From assembly GCA_017591395.1 (NCBI GenBank), contig WEDG01005026.1:124001-188000 (forward strand): DNA of 64,000 bases. The letters run 5' to 3'. The notes beneath the pieces are model-generated. The model worked only from the letters and a program-made list of their open reading frames with translations. It was not told where the DNA came from and did no database searches. This DNA comes from Schistocephalus solidus. Taxonomy: Eukaryota; Platyhelminthes; Cestoda; Diphyllobothriidea; Diphyllobothriidae. Below, one piece after another: positions 38,701 through 48,870 of this stretch. Each line of letters begins with the position of its first letter. The stretch's first letter is position 1. Made by a program: the position numbers and the translations under genes.

Positions 38701-38964
38701 GCAGGCGTGTTGACGCAGCCACAGACTGCCATCGCGACTCACATACTCGTGTGTTCTCTCGCTTCCGTATGCAAGGCTCCCCAACCTGAGCCTATCTGCA
38801 CCGGTGGATGCAAGCTCTTCTGGGTCCAATCGAACCTGGCCGCTGAGCCAAAAGGGGAGGAAACAGCCGCTGGAACAGATGGCAGCCGAAGTTGCCGTCA
38901 AAAGGACCCACAGCGCCCAGAGAACCCGACTTCGGAGCGCGTTTACAACCAGGGTGGCCTGCAT
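23089..38964 (-). CDS. LHFPL: LHFPL-family tetraspan membrane protein gene, whole locus (3 exons)
   Basis: The product belongs to the lipoma HMGIC fusion partner-like family of four-helix membrane proteins; LHFPL4 and LHFPL5 act as partners of GABA-A receptors and of the hair-cell mechanotransduction complex. Three exons join in phase: 38388-38964, 23854-23955 and 23089-23768 (577, 102 and 680 nt), giving 452 codons plus a stop. Both junctions are phase 1. Landmarks across the protein are L-W-A-L-W in TM1, G-L-F-R-R-C-G-Y-P-V-Y in the first loop, F-P-I-G-W closing TM3, and C-E-I-G-W-A-Y opening TM4, all in family order. Family members are usually near 200-250 residues. The excess here is an enlarged first extracellular loop and a ~195-residue cytoplasmic tail. 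Intron 1 is 14.4 kb and intron 2 is 85 bp. Confidence 0.88.
23769..23853 (-). other. LHFPL intron 2 (85 bp)
   Basis: Donor GTAAGC at 23853-23848 and acceptor ACACAG at 23774-23769 on the minus strand. Both sit at phase 1 and join I-G|G-C-E-I-G-W. A very short intron next to a 14.4-kb one is common in flatworm genes. Confidence 0.85.
23854..23955 (-). CDS. LHFPL: LHFPL gene, exon 2 (TM3 end and second loop)
   Basis: A 102-nt exon with acceptor TTTGGAAACAG and donor G|GTAAGC. It encodes C-L-C-L-I-T-C-I-L-F-P-I-G-W followed by an E-G-N-S-E-I-K-Q-I-C-G loop. The spacing from F-I-G-G in exon 1 to P-x-G-W (14 residues), and from P-I-G-W to C-E-I-G-W in exon 3, is as expected from memory of the vertebrate LHFPL6-type protein. 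That makes this small exon secure despite its length. Confidence 0.88.
27378..28040. repeat. Tandem duplication, 2 x ~331 bp, in LHFPL intron 1
   Basis: Copies at 27378-27708 and 27709-28040 both start ggcgattaaaaatgcc and end in ttaccatttcggaacc. They differ at only a handful of positions (for example attaataattg/attgataattg and catgtttgag/catgtgtgag). No coding frame beyond a short minus-strand ORF. Confidence 0.93.
30231..30305 (+). repeat. tRNA-like SINE head fragment
   Basis: tagctcaatggttagagc at 30235-30252 matches a Pol III A box in tRNA context. The downstream catttgagtctc at about 30281-30292 is a degenerate B box. The acceptor stem does not pair, so it is a tRNA-derived repeat and not a tRNA gene. 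Confidence 0.5.
32188..32205 (+). repeat. (GTG)n microsatellite
   Basis: Six GTG units inside LHFPL intron 1, near a G-rich tract at 32229-32246. Confidence 0.9.
32930..33310 (+). repeat. Dispersed hairpin-headed repeat, diverged copy
   Basis: The order of blocks (tccgacgag, cgtgtgctccaatgg, cagggacggtaacttgcgcg, agtcaagaagaccggaggcg, aacccgaata-like aactcgaataatgcccgccg, ctaccacatggcc) is the same as in the repeats at 55.6-60.2 kb. It is about 80-85% similar by eye. This shows that the family disperses and is not confined to the large duplication. Confidence 0.75.
33355..33500 (-). repeat. tRNA-like SINE fragment
   Basis: On the minus strand GGGGCCTCATAGCTCAGTTG leads into GCTAGATCATTGG, a good A-box region (plus-strand 33366-33387). 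There is no clear B box and no cloverleaf, so it is a SINE head and not a tRNA gene. It lies directly beside the hairpin-headed repeat copy. Confidence 0.5.
34022..34501 (-). pseudogene. Decayed coding remnant with polyalanine run (unidentified)
   Basis: One minus-strand frame runs from 34501 to 34022 with a single internal TAA at 34246-34244. It reads L-S-P-D-S-E-D-V-W, then H-N-N-V-L-C-T-V-G-L-N-D and M-P-A-L-S-F-A-R-L-K-L-V-W-P. After the stop come E-R-S-A-R-E-L-L-K-S-E-N-L and six alanines encoded by a GCA run at about 34127-34145. The composition is protein-like on both sides of the stop, which suggests a retrotransposon gag or host pseudogene fragment. I do not recognise the family. Confidence 0.4.
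35190..35245. repeat. AT-rich low-complexity tract
   Basis: Mostly T with scattered A (ttttatttttttttaatttt). No feature beyond composition. Confidence 0.8.
36317..36334. repeat. (GA)n microsatellite
   Basis: Nine GA units, preceded by a G/T-rich tract at 36294-36313. Confidence 0.9.
38388..38964 (-). CDS. LHFPL: LHFPL gene, exon 1 (start, TM1, loop 1, TM2, TM3 start)
   Basis: The ATG at 38964-38962 opens a frame with TM1 at residues ~13-40 (R-V-L-W-A-L-W ... C-F-L-P-F-W-L). A large first extracellular loop follows, with G-L-F-R-R-C-G-Y-P-V-Y at 93-103 and the R-A-G-C-G-Y-Y cysteine at 131. TM2 is at ~145-171, and TM3 starts near 182 and ends in F-I-G. The exon ends ATT-GGG-G|GT, phase 1. 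The loop is about 45 residues longer than I expect for the family, mostly between TM1 and the G-L-F motif. The next ATG downstream would remove TM1, so this start is preferred. The plus-strand ORFs over the same bases are shadows. Confidence 0.88.
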
Positions 38965-39230
38965 GGAACCGAGCTCTGGTGCTGCGCTTTATGAAGACGA
39001 TGACATCATCAAGATGACTGTCCCTGTCTGAGCCGCACCGGTCATTCCGCATGCGACGGCGTGAACGGCAACCTTTGACCGGAGTATGAGTGAGCGCGCA
39101 CGCGCGCCGGATCGACTAGGCCACTGCGCACCAACCTCGGCCAATACCAGGCTGAGACAGGAACATATGCACTTACGGCACGTGGTAGTTACATCAGCAC
39201 GTCTTTGATTGGTCAAAGCCATCACAACGT
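38965..39230 (-). promoter_or_regulatory. CpG-rich probable promoter/5' UTR of the LHFPL gene
   Basis: The 270 bp upstream of the ATG are GC- and CpG-rich compared with the surrounding AT-rich DNA. gcgcgcacgcgcgc at 39094-39107 resembles an NRF-1 site. On the minus strand TGACCAATC (plus 39207-39215) is a good CCAAT box about 245 bp before the ATG. No TATA box is seen. The assignment is inference from position and composition. Confidence 0.45.
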
Positions 39231-39554
39231 CAGAAGTGGTGGCAACCCCTTGAAATGAACCCCTGCGATTGTGGTTTGGCCTTTATTGCCAGCGCGTGCA
39301 TGCCAAGATTCTGCACCAGTTTGATCTAAAAAAACTTCTCCGGAGAGCCAGTATAAAGGAAATACCAAGAATGTTCCAAAATTGGATTGTGTTCTGTTCT
39401 TCGGAACTGGCTTCCAAGGGCGTGAACCCGAACTGGGCTCTGGCGTCTGCGGACACGGTGAATAAAGTGGCAGTGGAGGGGCGCATGAAACACACCAAAA
39501 CCGCTTACGCAAGATGCGATACGCGCAGATTGAGAAACTGTCCACTAGGATGTA
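39231..39554. other. GC-moderate sequence, no supported gene
   Basis: Open frames of about 100 codons occur on both strands over the same bases. The plus-strand one includes N-W-A-L-A-S-A-D-T-V-N-K-V and could be a retroelement remnant, but no diagnostic motif is visible. Confidence 0.3.
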
Positions 39555-39850
39555 GCTCATTAAATGTCAAAATTTAAATTTTAGTTGGTAGTTTGGCGCA
39601 GACTTGAGCTTGTTTATTTTGTTTGTTGGATTGATTTCAGGGGCAGGAAGCTTTTTTTTATTAAATAAGAGTTCGTTTCAATTCTGTTCAATGAAGTCAA
39701 AACAGGCCAGACGTTTCTTGATATTCAATTAATTTCCTATGCTACTGAAAGCTACGGATGAAAAGCTCTAGTTTGTGCGCATTGTACTTTTAAAAAAAAT
39801 TAATATAACCATTTTATGTGCACCATTCCTTAAGCACCTTTTTATTTAAC
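39555..39850 (+). repeat. Old dispersed repeat, copy 1
   Basis: Shares an ordered series of blocks with 52303-52570: ctcattaaatgtc at the start, a tttgttgnattgatt block, aataanagagttc, cgtttcttgnnat, then ttcctacgctattaaaagcaac-like sequence and aaaaattaatataaacc-like sequence. Estimated identity is about 70%. AT-rich and non-coding. Confidence 0.55.
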
Positions 39851-40489
39851 TTTATATGCGTGATATATAGTAAATACATTAAGTGCAGTTCGAGTTTTTA
39901 GTAAAAATTAACCTTTTTTATTTTATTAAATATTAATTTATTAACTAACATATGCCTTATTTTTAAGAAAGCTTGTTTCTTTAGTGTTTTAAGACCGCTA
40001 AGCGACAAATTTCCCGAAACTGTAACGAATCGACAATGTTTATGTTTATTAATGAATTATTTATTAAATAAATAAGTAGTGATTACTTTATTAAATTATT
40101 AAAGTAAGGAATTATTTAATTATTTAATATGTAACCAAGGGTTATCGAATGCCATCAACAAACTCTACCCGATAAACCTGAGCAATAGTCTTCCTTACTG
40201 AGCGTAATAATTGGGACAATATCGCGTACTCCATAACTACCTTAACCCCTCCCCTTTTTAAAAAGGAAATAGAAATCAGAAACTACTGTACTTGAAAAGA
40301 CACTGCTGCCCTATAACGACCCCAACCCATTTTTACCACAGACCAAAAATATCCACAAACACTAGCATTCCTACCGAATACGCTTTCGGTAGCAATGCTA
40401 TAACTTAATGAAAAATTTCGGCAGTGTTTCCGATCCCCACCGTGAGTCCTTCCACTTATCGGATTCGTATTTCGAATTGATTTTATGGC
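39851..40489. other. AT-rich sequence, no supported gene
   Basis: Very AT-rich with short TTAATTATTTAAT-type runs at about 39930-40130. Nothing coding is visible. Confidence 0.5.
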
Positions 40490-40700
40490 TCCCCAGCAGG
40501 GCACTTGCATAGGAATGTCCCATAGGTTTGAAATTTAAGGAAGGGGTAAATATCTCCCTGCCATAGCCCTACCGCTAACTATAACCCAAAAAATAACCGT
40601 AAACCCTATCATAACCCAACCCTAGCCAAAACTCTAACCCCGATTTTCCTGAAATGTAGCGCAAAGCCATCTGTATTGTGCACGTTTCCTGCTCCCATCT
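40490..40700. mobile_element. Palindrome-ended repeat with telomere-like core, copy C
   Basis: gaaatttaaggaaggggtaaatatctccct leads (in pieces) into a degenerate TAACCC tract at about 40563-40640 (gctaactataaccc, aaataaccgt, cctatcataacccaaccct). The tract is closed by ttttcctgaaatgtagcgc. The reverse complement of that closing block gives gctacatttcagg, matching copy A. Exact ends are not certain. Confidence 0.5.
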
Positions 40701-41640
40701 ACTGCCAGGGAGTACATTTGAGCTACCCTTACTCTCATCAGGAAAAGTATGGTTGACGGTGGGATTTTGAACACTCGCACTTCACTGAACCACGTTTGAT
40801 GGCTGAAGAGGCTGGATCTCACTGACGCCACTCGTACGCTCCGCTTGCGTGAGGTTTCCTGACTAACCTCCAAACAAGTTAAGTTGTCTGACACAACACC
40901 TTTAATATTGGCTTTTAGGTTTGCCTCCCCAGCAGCGGGCAGTCAAACTCTCACTAAGGTGCATCTGTCTAATAAATTCAGTATGGATTATATTGCATGA
41001 GATTCCGTGATCTGTGATTTTGGAAAGAACGCGAACATTTAGGGCGCTACACTCCGAAAATTATACAGACCGTACAACACGATAATTCTGTGCATGTTGG
41101 TTCTTAGCACCGAGCTGCTCGATTCCTTGTACTCCTAAATATGCAGTTCACGATTTACAGTTCAGCTAACGAATAAGCGACTTAATATTTGTCTGTTGTA
41201 ATTACAGAATTTAGGTCGCAACAACAAACTACTGAAAATCAGCTGCATCAAAATCATTTTTTTATTATGTTATAGTGTTTTGGAACCTATCATCTAAGTG
41301 TGTCTGCATATTAACTCGTTCTATAACCTTCAGTAGCTTTCTGTATGGTAGGTTTTTATGTGAAGGTTAACCAAGCAGTGCATTCATCGGGTATTAAAAT
41401 ACATTTGATTTTTATAAATTTTGAACAATTAGCAACCCTCAACTCAGGACAGTTAAAACCAGCACGCAACTGCCTTTTTGAAATATTTGAGTACTTTGTT
41501 TGCTACTGACGTATGTATAATGCAAGTCCATCGAAGAACTTTGGAGATCCCTCCATGTTCAGAAAACTACCTAATTTTACCAAGGATTAAAACCCGTACA
41601 ATGAAAGAATATTTCAAGAATGGGATGCCTTGGGATGGCC
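40701..41640. other. No supported gene
   Basis: AT-rich, with no motif-bearing frame. Confidence 0.4.
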
Positions 41641-41964
41641 GTCTAAACAGGACACGGGTAAAGGAACCTTCCACAATACATATGCTTTGAGCTAAATTTA
41701 ACATAAATTATGTTTAGGACTAATGTGAGGGTTAGGGGTAAGTTTAGGGCTAGATTTAAGTTGGAGATTAGGGTCATGATTAGGCTAAGGGTTAAGGTTC
41801 TTATCGTGTTAAATGTAGGCTTTATGTTTAAAGTAGGTCTACGGTTAATATTAAGGTGACAGTTTGGTTTTTCGTGTTAACGTTAAGATACGGGAATAAA
41901 ATTTCCTGAAATTTAAAATTTTTAAGCGGGTTGAGAGGTTGCCATTCCCGTGTTCTGTTTAGGC
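41641..41964. mobile_element. Palindrome-ended repeat with telomere-like core, copy E (best-defined)
   Basis: The left end gtctaaacaggacacgggta and the right end (reverse complement gcctaaacagaacacgggaa) form an imperfect terminal inverted repeat of about 26 bp. Between them is a degenerate TTAGGG tract at about 41707-41860 (tgagggttagggg, agtttagggctag, ggagattaggg). The right side carries tacgggaataaaatttcctgaaattt, the same block as in copies A and C. Non-coding, about 324 bp. Confidence 0.65.
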
Positions 41965-44211
41965 TTTTTCGCAAAACAGTAGACTCGCGAACGGATTGGT
42001 TAGGGTCAGCAAATATGATCGTTTGTACCTAAAGGTTCATGCTCAGTCATATGCTAAGAGCCCGGCAGCCTTCAACAATAAATGCGCTAGTTTCCGATTG
42101 CCAAAATTAAACGGGGCTTGGCAATTTTTAACCACGTGCTCTCAGAGAGATTGTAACACATTCTGGGTTGCTCTTTCGGACTTAACCTTCTGCCCCTGAC
42201 TACCGAGGTAACATTCTATTTCGAAGCAATTTCTCGTCAACTGTAGACGACTAATAAAACTTGGGCGAGGCTGAAAAGACTCCACGAGAAACTATACTGG
42301 TCCGGTGCAGTTTTTTGGTTGAATGCCTCTTCAGTGTATACTGGAGCTGAAAAATAAGCGTCCAAACGTCCTCTTCCTGACCTGTCTGCCTTGGTGCGAT
42401 TGACGGTAGGGCCCCAAAATGAACAGCGCTGGCATTTCAGACCTAAAATGAGGCCAAGACGATGTGAGTCACGACTTGCCTAGGAAAGTTGGGTGGAATA
42501 GAATCGACCCCATGCTACGGCGAGCAAATGTGAAGGACGGCCCTTATGTGCTTGCATTCGCGTCTCCAGTCGTCAGGTGAAGTGTGGTTATAGTGCGCAG
42601 AGCCTGCAGTCGATCTTGCAAGCTGACGACAAGCGAGTGTTTTGTCTGGAAGAAAGGTTGCCGTGACTGCAGCCTACAACGGCCTAGGCGTTTGCAGCAT
42701 CAGATTAGGTTATCGAGAGGACCAGCAGGTGCGTGGCGCACTAGAGGGGGGGGGGATTACGCGGTTTGGTCTCACGTACGTGCATCCGGGCTTCGTTCTC
42801 TCAGTGAATGTGTGAACGGAAGAAAAGCGTAGGGCCGACGCTGGGTAATTCACACGCAATCCCAAGAGGCAGAGTGGTTTACTTTGATCGCGAGGACTAA
42901 ATTGTCGCTCGAGGCCATGTTCTCGGGAAATAGTTGAAAACATCCTCTTTGGCTGTAGACAGACGTATATTAACCAAAACAGACGAAATCGGTTTTATGG
43001 AAACGACATACGGCTGAAACAAACGCTTTCACTCCGTCTAATGCACGAGAGTTGTATTATCTTTCAGGTTATAGGTCCTAGCCGTTCAAGACTACTTCCG
43101 CCAACTCATGTTTTAAAAAGTTAAACATTGTTAATGTTAGTTCATTACTTTATTTAATTTTGCAGGAAGGAAGTCGAGCACCCTGTTTCAGCACGAGTAC
43201 CATGCTGAGGAAAAAAGCCGTCAGCATCAGAGAGTAGGCCTCAAAACGACGCGGCCGCCAGTCCATTGGTAATGCCCTAGTCCATTGATGCATAAGCACA
43301 CAAATGCGAGCTGCCGTAGACAGTGGCTTGAGTAACTCCGACAAATTCAATCGGAACTACCTTCATTTTCCCTGTCAGTATAAATCATTAACTTATTTCG
43401 CGTGGAAAACTTTTTGCTCGTTATGCCAAGCCGGTAGGTTCAATAAACAATGTCTGGTGCACATGCGCTGATTAGTTTCGATTTCGTTCAAATTTTACTA
43501 ACACTTTTCGAATGAACATTTCAAAATTTCAGATAATGTAAGCGGGGTTTTGGAAGAAAAGTGGCTTGCTTGCCTCAAAACTCAGAGCCCCGGCTCGAAG
43601 AACACACTCGATGGAATGGAGAATTTCACTGTAGGCTGTGAGTCGCATAAGGTTGCACGCATTAATATGATTGGTGTCCCAGGGAAAAGGAACGAGGATA
43701 ATTTTCCCACCATATGTCGGCCGTGGTACCTCGCAATGATTTCCGGCTGAGGACATCCTAGCCTGAGCCGTTGAGCAAAGTGAATGCTAGTCGCTGGACA
43801 CATTATCGACTTGTACTAATGCTGATTTGAAGTTGCCCATAAGAAATTTCAGAAACTCCAATTAAGGCCTGACAAAACTCTAGATAAATAAACATCAAAC
43901 ATCAAGGTGGGACCTAGATCAGAACAACTTTCTGGTGCATATAAAAGCGTGCGATTTTCATAGGATATTTTTTATCAATAAAAAGTTGCAATAGTAAACT
44001 TTAAAAAATGTTAGGGTGAAAGCCGCACCGTTAGAAGGTCGAGCCGGAAGCTGCTAGGTATGCAAACATGCTAATTGCAGATTACCAGGCATATAATAAA
44101 GTTAACAATGTAGACAATCATGGGCCGTGATGAGAAGTGGCTCATAGAAGATAGTCAACAATGATCTGATCAAATGTAGATACAGGCAAAGGTTGAGCGT
44201 CGAGCCGCAGA

Positions 44212-44232
44212 GAGGAGAATGTTATTCTCCTC
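44212..44232. repeat. Short perfect hairpin
   Basis: gaggagaat-gtt-attctcctc is a 9-bp perfect stem with a 3-base loop. There is no T-run after it and no adjacent gene, so its role is unknown. Confidence 0.7.
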
Positions 44233-45796
44233 ACGTATTGCAACCGCTCATGAAAGACAGCAACAGATGAATATGTGGAAAGGTTCAGTAATCGTTATCA
44301 TATTAATTTTCTGTTATAGCACAATGCATCAAATGCTTGGATGTCTGGCAACCCCGATTTCATGAAAATCCTATCTGTTTTCGTTCATTATGTTAGATTA
44401 AAATGCAGCGTTCTTTAGTAAAAGGCTTTCTGAGCTTTCTACTTAACAAACCAAAAAAAGAGATGAAATGTACGCTAAACTGCTCACTCAAATTTGGATT
44501 ACACACTGCATGAGTTAGGTCACCTACTGTAGCTGCAGACATCGATCGACAATAGCTTGCTGTATTTACAGTACCAGTGGTTGTGAATGATTCGATGAAT
44601 TCCTCTATACTCTGTCTCGCCGGTACGGTCGGTGGAAGTAGCGATTACCCACGTGCGCCTTGCGCAACGATGTACACAGCCGTAGTAAAGTGTTAGCGCT
44701 GTCCAGAGAGGACGAAACTTCCCCGCGCTTTTTGATGAACCGCGGGACGGTGAACCATGCTTTAAGCAGCTGGAGACTTACGCGAAGCCATCTTTCGTGA
44801 GGTGGTCAACCTCGTTGTGCCTCTCCGTGTGCCAGCCCGATTTGAGATTTAGCGTTTTGAAATTGATCCACCGTTTTTCTGTTCTCCATTAAGGTGGATA
44901 TGTTAGTAATTGTACATACCGAATGTTTATGCTGTTTGGTTGTTTGAACTACGAGTATCGGGTGATATATACATACACATCACTGACGCTCTCTTCAAGA
45001 AAGGGAAATCTCACCTAAAGTTCGCACGGAACTCACCTATGCTTGCCTTTGATGCCGACAATTTAAACCTTCCAGTGTATCGCTTTTGCGATCTTCGTGG
45101 ACTGTCTTTATCGTGTATTCTTTTTGTCCCCGATGACCAGAGGACAGTGTTTCTGAATTTTTGTTGTTTGTTTGGGTTGTTTGCTCTCGGACATTTTGAC
45201 CCTGTCACTTTTCTCCTGATGGTGCCTCTTACTCGTGGCCAACTTTCAATGTCCACTGGGTTGGGAGAACAAATGGGGACTTCTGGGACGTTTTTGACGG
45301 AATTAACCGTCAAATAGTATGTATAGAGGGATTCGGTCTCTCATCAGTCATTTGAACCCGAAAGTTGTGGCAGGCACTCGGGAATAGCAGGTGGTTGGTC
45401 GCTTTTCGTGCCTGATAAAAAGTTGGCAGATACAAACTCGACGTTGTGATGTCCTTCGGACGTCAAGAATTGATACTGTTCGATGACGAAGAAGGCATTG
45501 TCCACACGCGGAACTGGCATGCATGTCATTTGAAGAAAGCATAATTTTTTACTGAATGCCTGTAAAAAAGAACATTTTCGCGCATTTTTCCTATAAAAGA
45601 TATTTGAATGTGTAGGGGATAACATAGTACTTAAGTAGTCAATTTTATCGTATGATTTCTGCATGTGAAATCCTGTCTTGATTGACTTACTACAAAATGA
45701 TTGTAGATTGATAATTCTGTAAGTGTTTTCCATAAAATATGTTTAACTACAGAAGAACTTTTAAAATATGTAGAATAATTACGGCTGTGCAGATGA

Positions 45797-45890
45797 CGAC
45801 TTTTATTCAGTGTGGTTTTTGCAGGCGATCAGAAGGAAATGCATTAAAAACCCGGCATTCCGGTGTTACCTTATTACTGACATCAGCTTC
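45797..45890 (+). repeat. Old dispersed repeat fragment, copy 1
   Basis: Similar in order to 49660-49745: a ttttattnnntgnggtttttgcaggc block, then agaannnatgcatt, then attctggtgt-like sequence and a ctttaat/cttatt block. Diverged and AT-rich. Confidence 0.4.
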
Positions 45891-46434
45891 GAGGATTTAA
45901 AACAACATTTTCTGACCTTACTATCTAAATATTTTATTCACACTCGAAAAAGGTTACAAGAAGTGCTGCGAAGAAGAAATGGCATCAATAAGGATTCTAG
46001 AATGAGGGAGAGGTCCATTTTCCAAGGGAATTTCAACACTATCACCATCTCATCAACGAGCAAAATATGCCAACAAGAAGTTTAACCTTTTAGAAAGGGA
46101 GCCGCTTATGCAAAAGTTACATTTCGCTTGCCTTTAATGCCATCTCCTGGCCTCTTTTCTCCTCGAGACTATGCGTGCGGACGTATGGAGGCCTGTCGTT
46201 GATATCAATTGACAAAATAAGTACCAACAGTCCTTACCGATTTAGGAAGGGCGAGGACTGTGGTCTTCGAGAGCAAATGGCATTTTCTCCTTTTTGTCTT
46301 CCCCTCAATAGTAACGCAAACGTCATCACGTAAAAGATTGAGTAAGTCGACGAGGTGTACCACGTACCGAAATACAGGGAGGTTCACCTTCCGTGCGCTG
46401 AAAACTCAAAGGAAAAGTAAAGCCGCAGTTTCAA

Positions 46435-46468
46435 AGATTGATTGATTGATTGATTGATCGATTGATTG
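46435..46468. repeat. (GATT)n microsatellite
   Basis: Eight tetranucleotide units with one interruption (gatc). Confidence 0.93.
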
Positions 46469-48528
46469 AAACATACAACAACCGTTCGATCCGAGTTTAT
46501 CTCCTCAGCGATCACTAGGCCACACATGCACATGGTTTTCTCAAGGTGCACAAAATAGATGCATCACACAGTATGTAGGGCATCTAATTTGCGCCGTTTT
46601 ATTTTAATTGCTTTAACAGGTACTGCTTTTGGGCAACTTCGCATTGCAACAAATGTATTATGAAGTACCTGAAACAGTTGCCATATTTGATTTTATGACA
46701 TTTGGTTGAAGCGCTGACAATGATGTTTTTTACTGTAGGGAAAAACGGAAAATTTTCGCACCAAAAATAATTTGGGGGAAGCATAGCCTTCTGTGCTCAT
46801 TTGAAAAATTGTTGTTGAAGGTCATGTTTTATTTGGGAAAGTTAAGGACGAACTGACTATCTTCGAAAGAACATTCAGATGTTCTTGAAAGAGAAGAGAT
46901 GGAACGTTGAGGACAGTCATAAAATTGTCACGATACAAGCTAAATGCTTATAAATGCCAACGTACTCGAAATTGATAGACCAAGTGTTGGAAAACACTGA
47001 CATACGTTGAAAATTGTTCAAAAATAAGGAATTCGGACGCCGCATAACTTGGCTGAAAGAAAACAAGAAAGGCATAAACCCACATGTGAAATATTGTTTT
47101 TCAGACACGCATTATTCTTTCGAATCTTTACTGGCGTCAACAAGTGGACCTTTCGCAATAATCCTGAACGTAAAAAACCTGGACGATGCCTAGCCAGCCA
47201 TCAGCACCCATACCGAAGAAGAATATTGATAGGAGAAAAGTTATTCTAGGCATTTAGTGGGCCCAAAACAGTGATGTATTAAGAACTGCTGAAACCATCT
47301 GAAAATATTACTGCTAACCAATCGCCAGGGTAATCAATCCATTTAAGTCGGCCACTGAAAAGAAAAGGCCATAATATTATGAACGTCGTGATAGAGAAAT
47401 TGTGCAACATAAAAACGGTAGACATCATCGCGTTGCACGAGTGAAAACAACATTGAAAGCACTTCACGGGCAAGTTCTTATCATCCACGGCGTATTTAAT
47501 ATCTATTCTTCCAAAAGATTATAAATTTTTCAGTCGATGCAACATTAAAGAAAAAGTCAGAATTCAAGATCAATGGATTGTGTCGACAGATGAACATTTT
47601 TTTCACTTTAGAATCCATTTTTACCTTAAAGATGGTAGGAGGTTTTAACTAATAACGTAAAAGTCTTTGAGTAAAGTATAAAGTATAGCTACTTTTGAAT
47701 TAACGTTGGTTTATTTCAGAAAAACATGGCACAAAATAATTTTCGGTCTTAATATTTGGAATTTTTCCAAGTGGGTACTGACTCCTCTAAAATAACCAAT
47801 GCCACATCAACAACACCCGCGCATTCCATCAAAGGGTCCACGACCATAAAGTAAGTCCTGATGGATGCCTTCTGTGGTATGACGCCGGTTCCCATATTCC
47901 CCTCAAAATCACGTGACTTGGCAATGGAAAACGGAGGTCAACGCTCAAAAGACTGGCATTATTATATCCTAAAGATGTCCTTTTGGAATTTTCAGGTTTT
48001 GCCTTGCTAAATACGGCCAATTGGGCAATAAATACTACCGGTATGCTTTTACATATCAAGATCACTCGTAACCTTATAATTAAAACGATTGAGAAAGAAC
48101 TTATCTGCATATTAGAACGTATGACCTCTCTAGACTTCTTTATATACAGTCATAAAGGAATTCTTCATTTCAGTCTGAAGGCCCATAAAGCATCCAGAAC
48201 TGGATATTATCTGGGTAAATGGAAACGGTTTGCGGAACTTTACGGTTGTTCGGTCCCTCTCAGCCGAATCCAGATACCGAGGAAACTTGACTTTCAGGGT
48301 ACGGGCTGTTAGCTCCGTTAGAAATAATGCGAATGTTTTAAACTTAGAATTATGCATAATCCTCAATTGTTTCGTATGTACAGGTGTGTTTTAGTTGCCG
48401 CTTCCTGTGACCTAAACTTGATATATAAGGCTGCGCAAACTGACACGTATACAATAAATTTATCTGGTTGCTATTCGTTTTACTTATTAATCCCTAACGT
48501 CACTTTATTTGCCACATCTTGGTAATTC

Positions 48529-48870
48529 AGAACTTTTCATTTCGTTTGTATCTACAATCCTGAGCAAATTTATTCGAAACAGCAGCTCAACTCCCAAAAG
48601 GTGTCCCCTGAGTTCTTTTTCACAGCTGTGGAGAAAACTGTTTGAGACTGGCTGTATTTGCCTCTCATGACAAGTCCATCAACTGCCGGAAAACAACTGT
48701 TTTTTTTTCCAGAGCTTTTCATTTCGTTGCATCTGCAATCCTGAGCAAATTTATTCGAAACAGCAGCTTAACTCCCAAAAGGTGTCCCCTGAGTTCTGTT
48801 TCACAGCTGTGGAGAAAACTGTTTGAGACTAGCTGTATTTGCCTCTCATGACAAGTCCATCAACTGCCGG
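48529..48870. repeat. Tandem duplication, 2 x ~160 bp
   Basis: Copies at 48529-48688 and 48711-48870 (period 182) begin agaacttttcatttcgtt / agagcttttcatttcgtt and end ccatcaactgccgga. They differ at about six positions. A T-rich 22-bp spacer separates them. Confidence 0.93.

Larger units (their letters stand above)
41965..48528. other. Intergenic sequence, no supported gene
   Basis: Mixed unique-looking DNA with a GC-richer patch at 42400-42900. ORFs of 60-135 codons, the longest at 44910-45317 plus, have no motif and are overlapped by ORFs on the other strand. Small items are listed separately. Confidence 0.35.

Noticed and set aside
38692..39031. Plus-strand ORFs over LHFPL exon 1
   Set aside because: Shadows of the minus-strand exon. 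GC-rich composition reduces stops on both strands.
44910..45317. 135-codon plus-strand ORF as a gene
   Set aside because: No motif, no splice context, and an overlapping 100-codon ORF on the other strand. The length is within chance for this much sequence.
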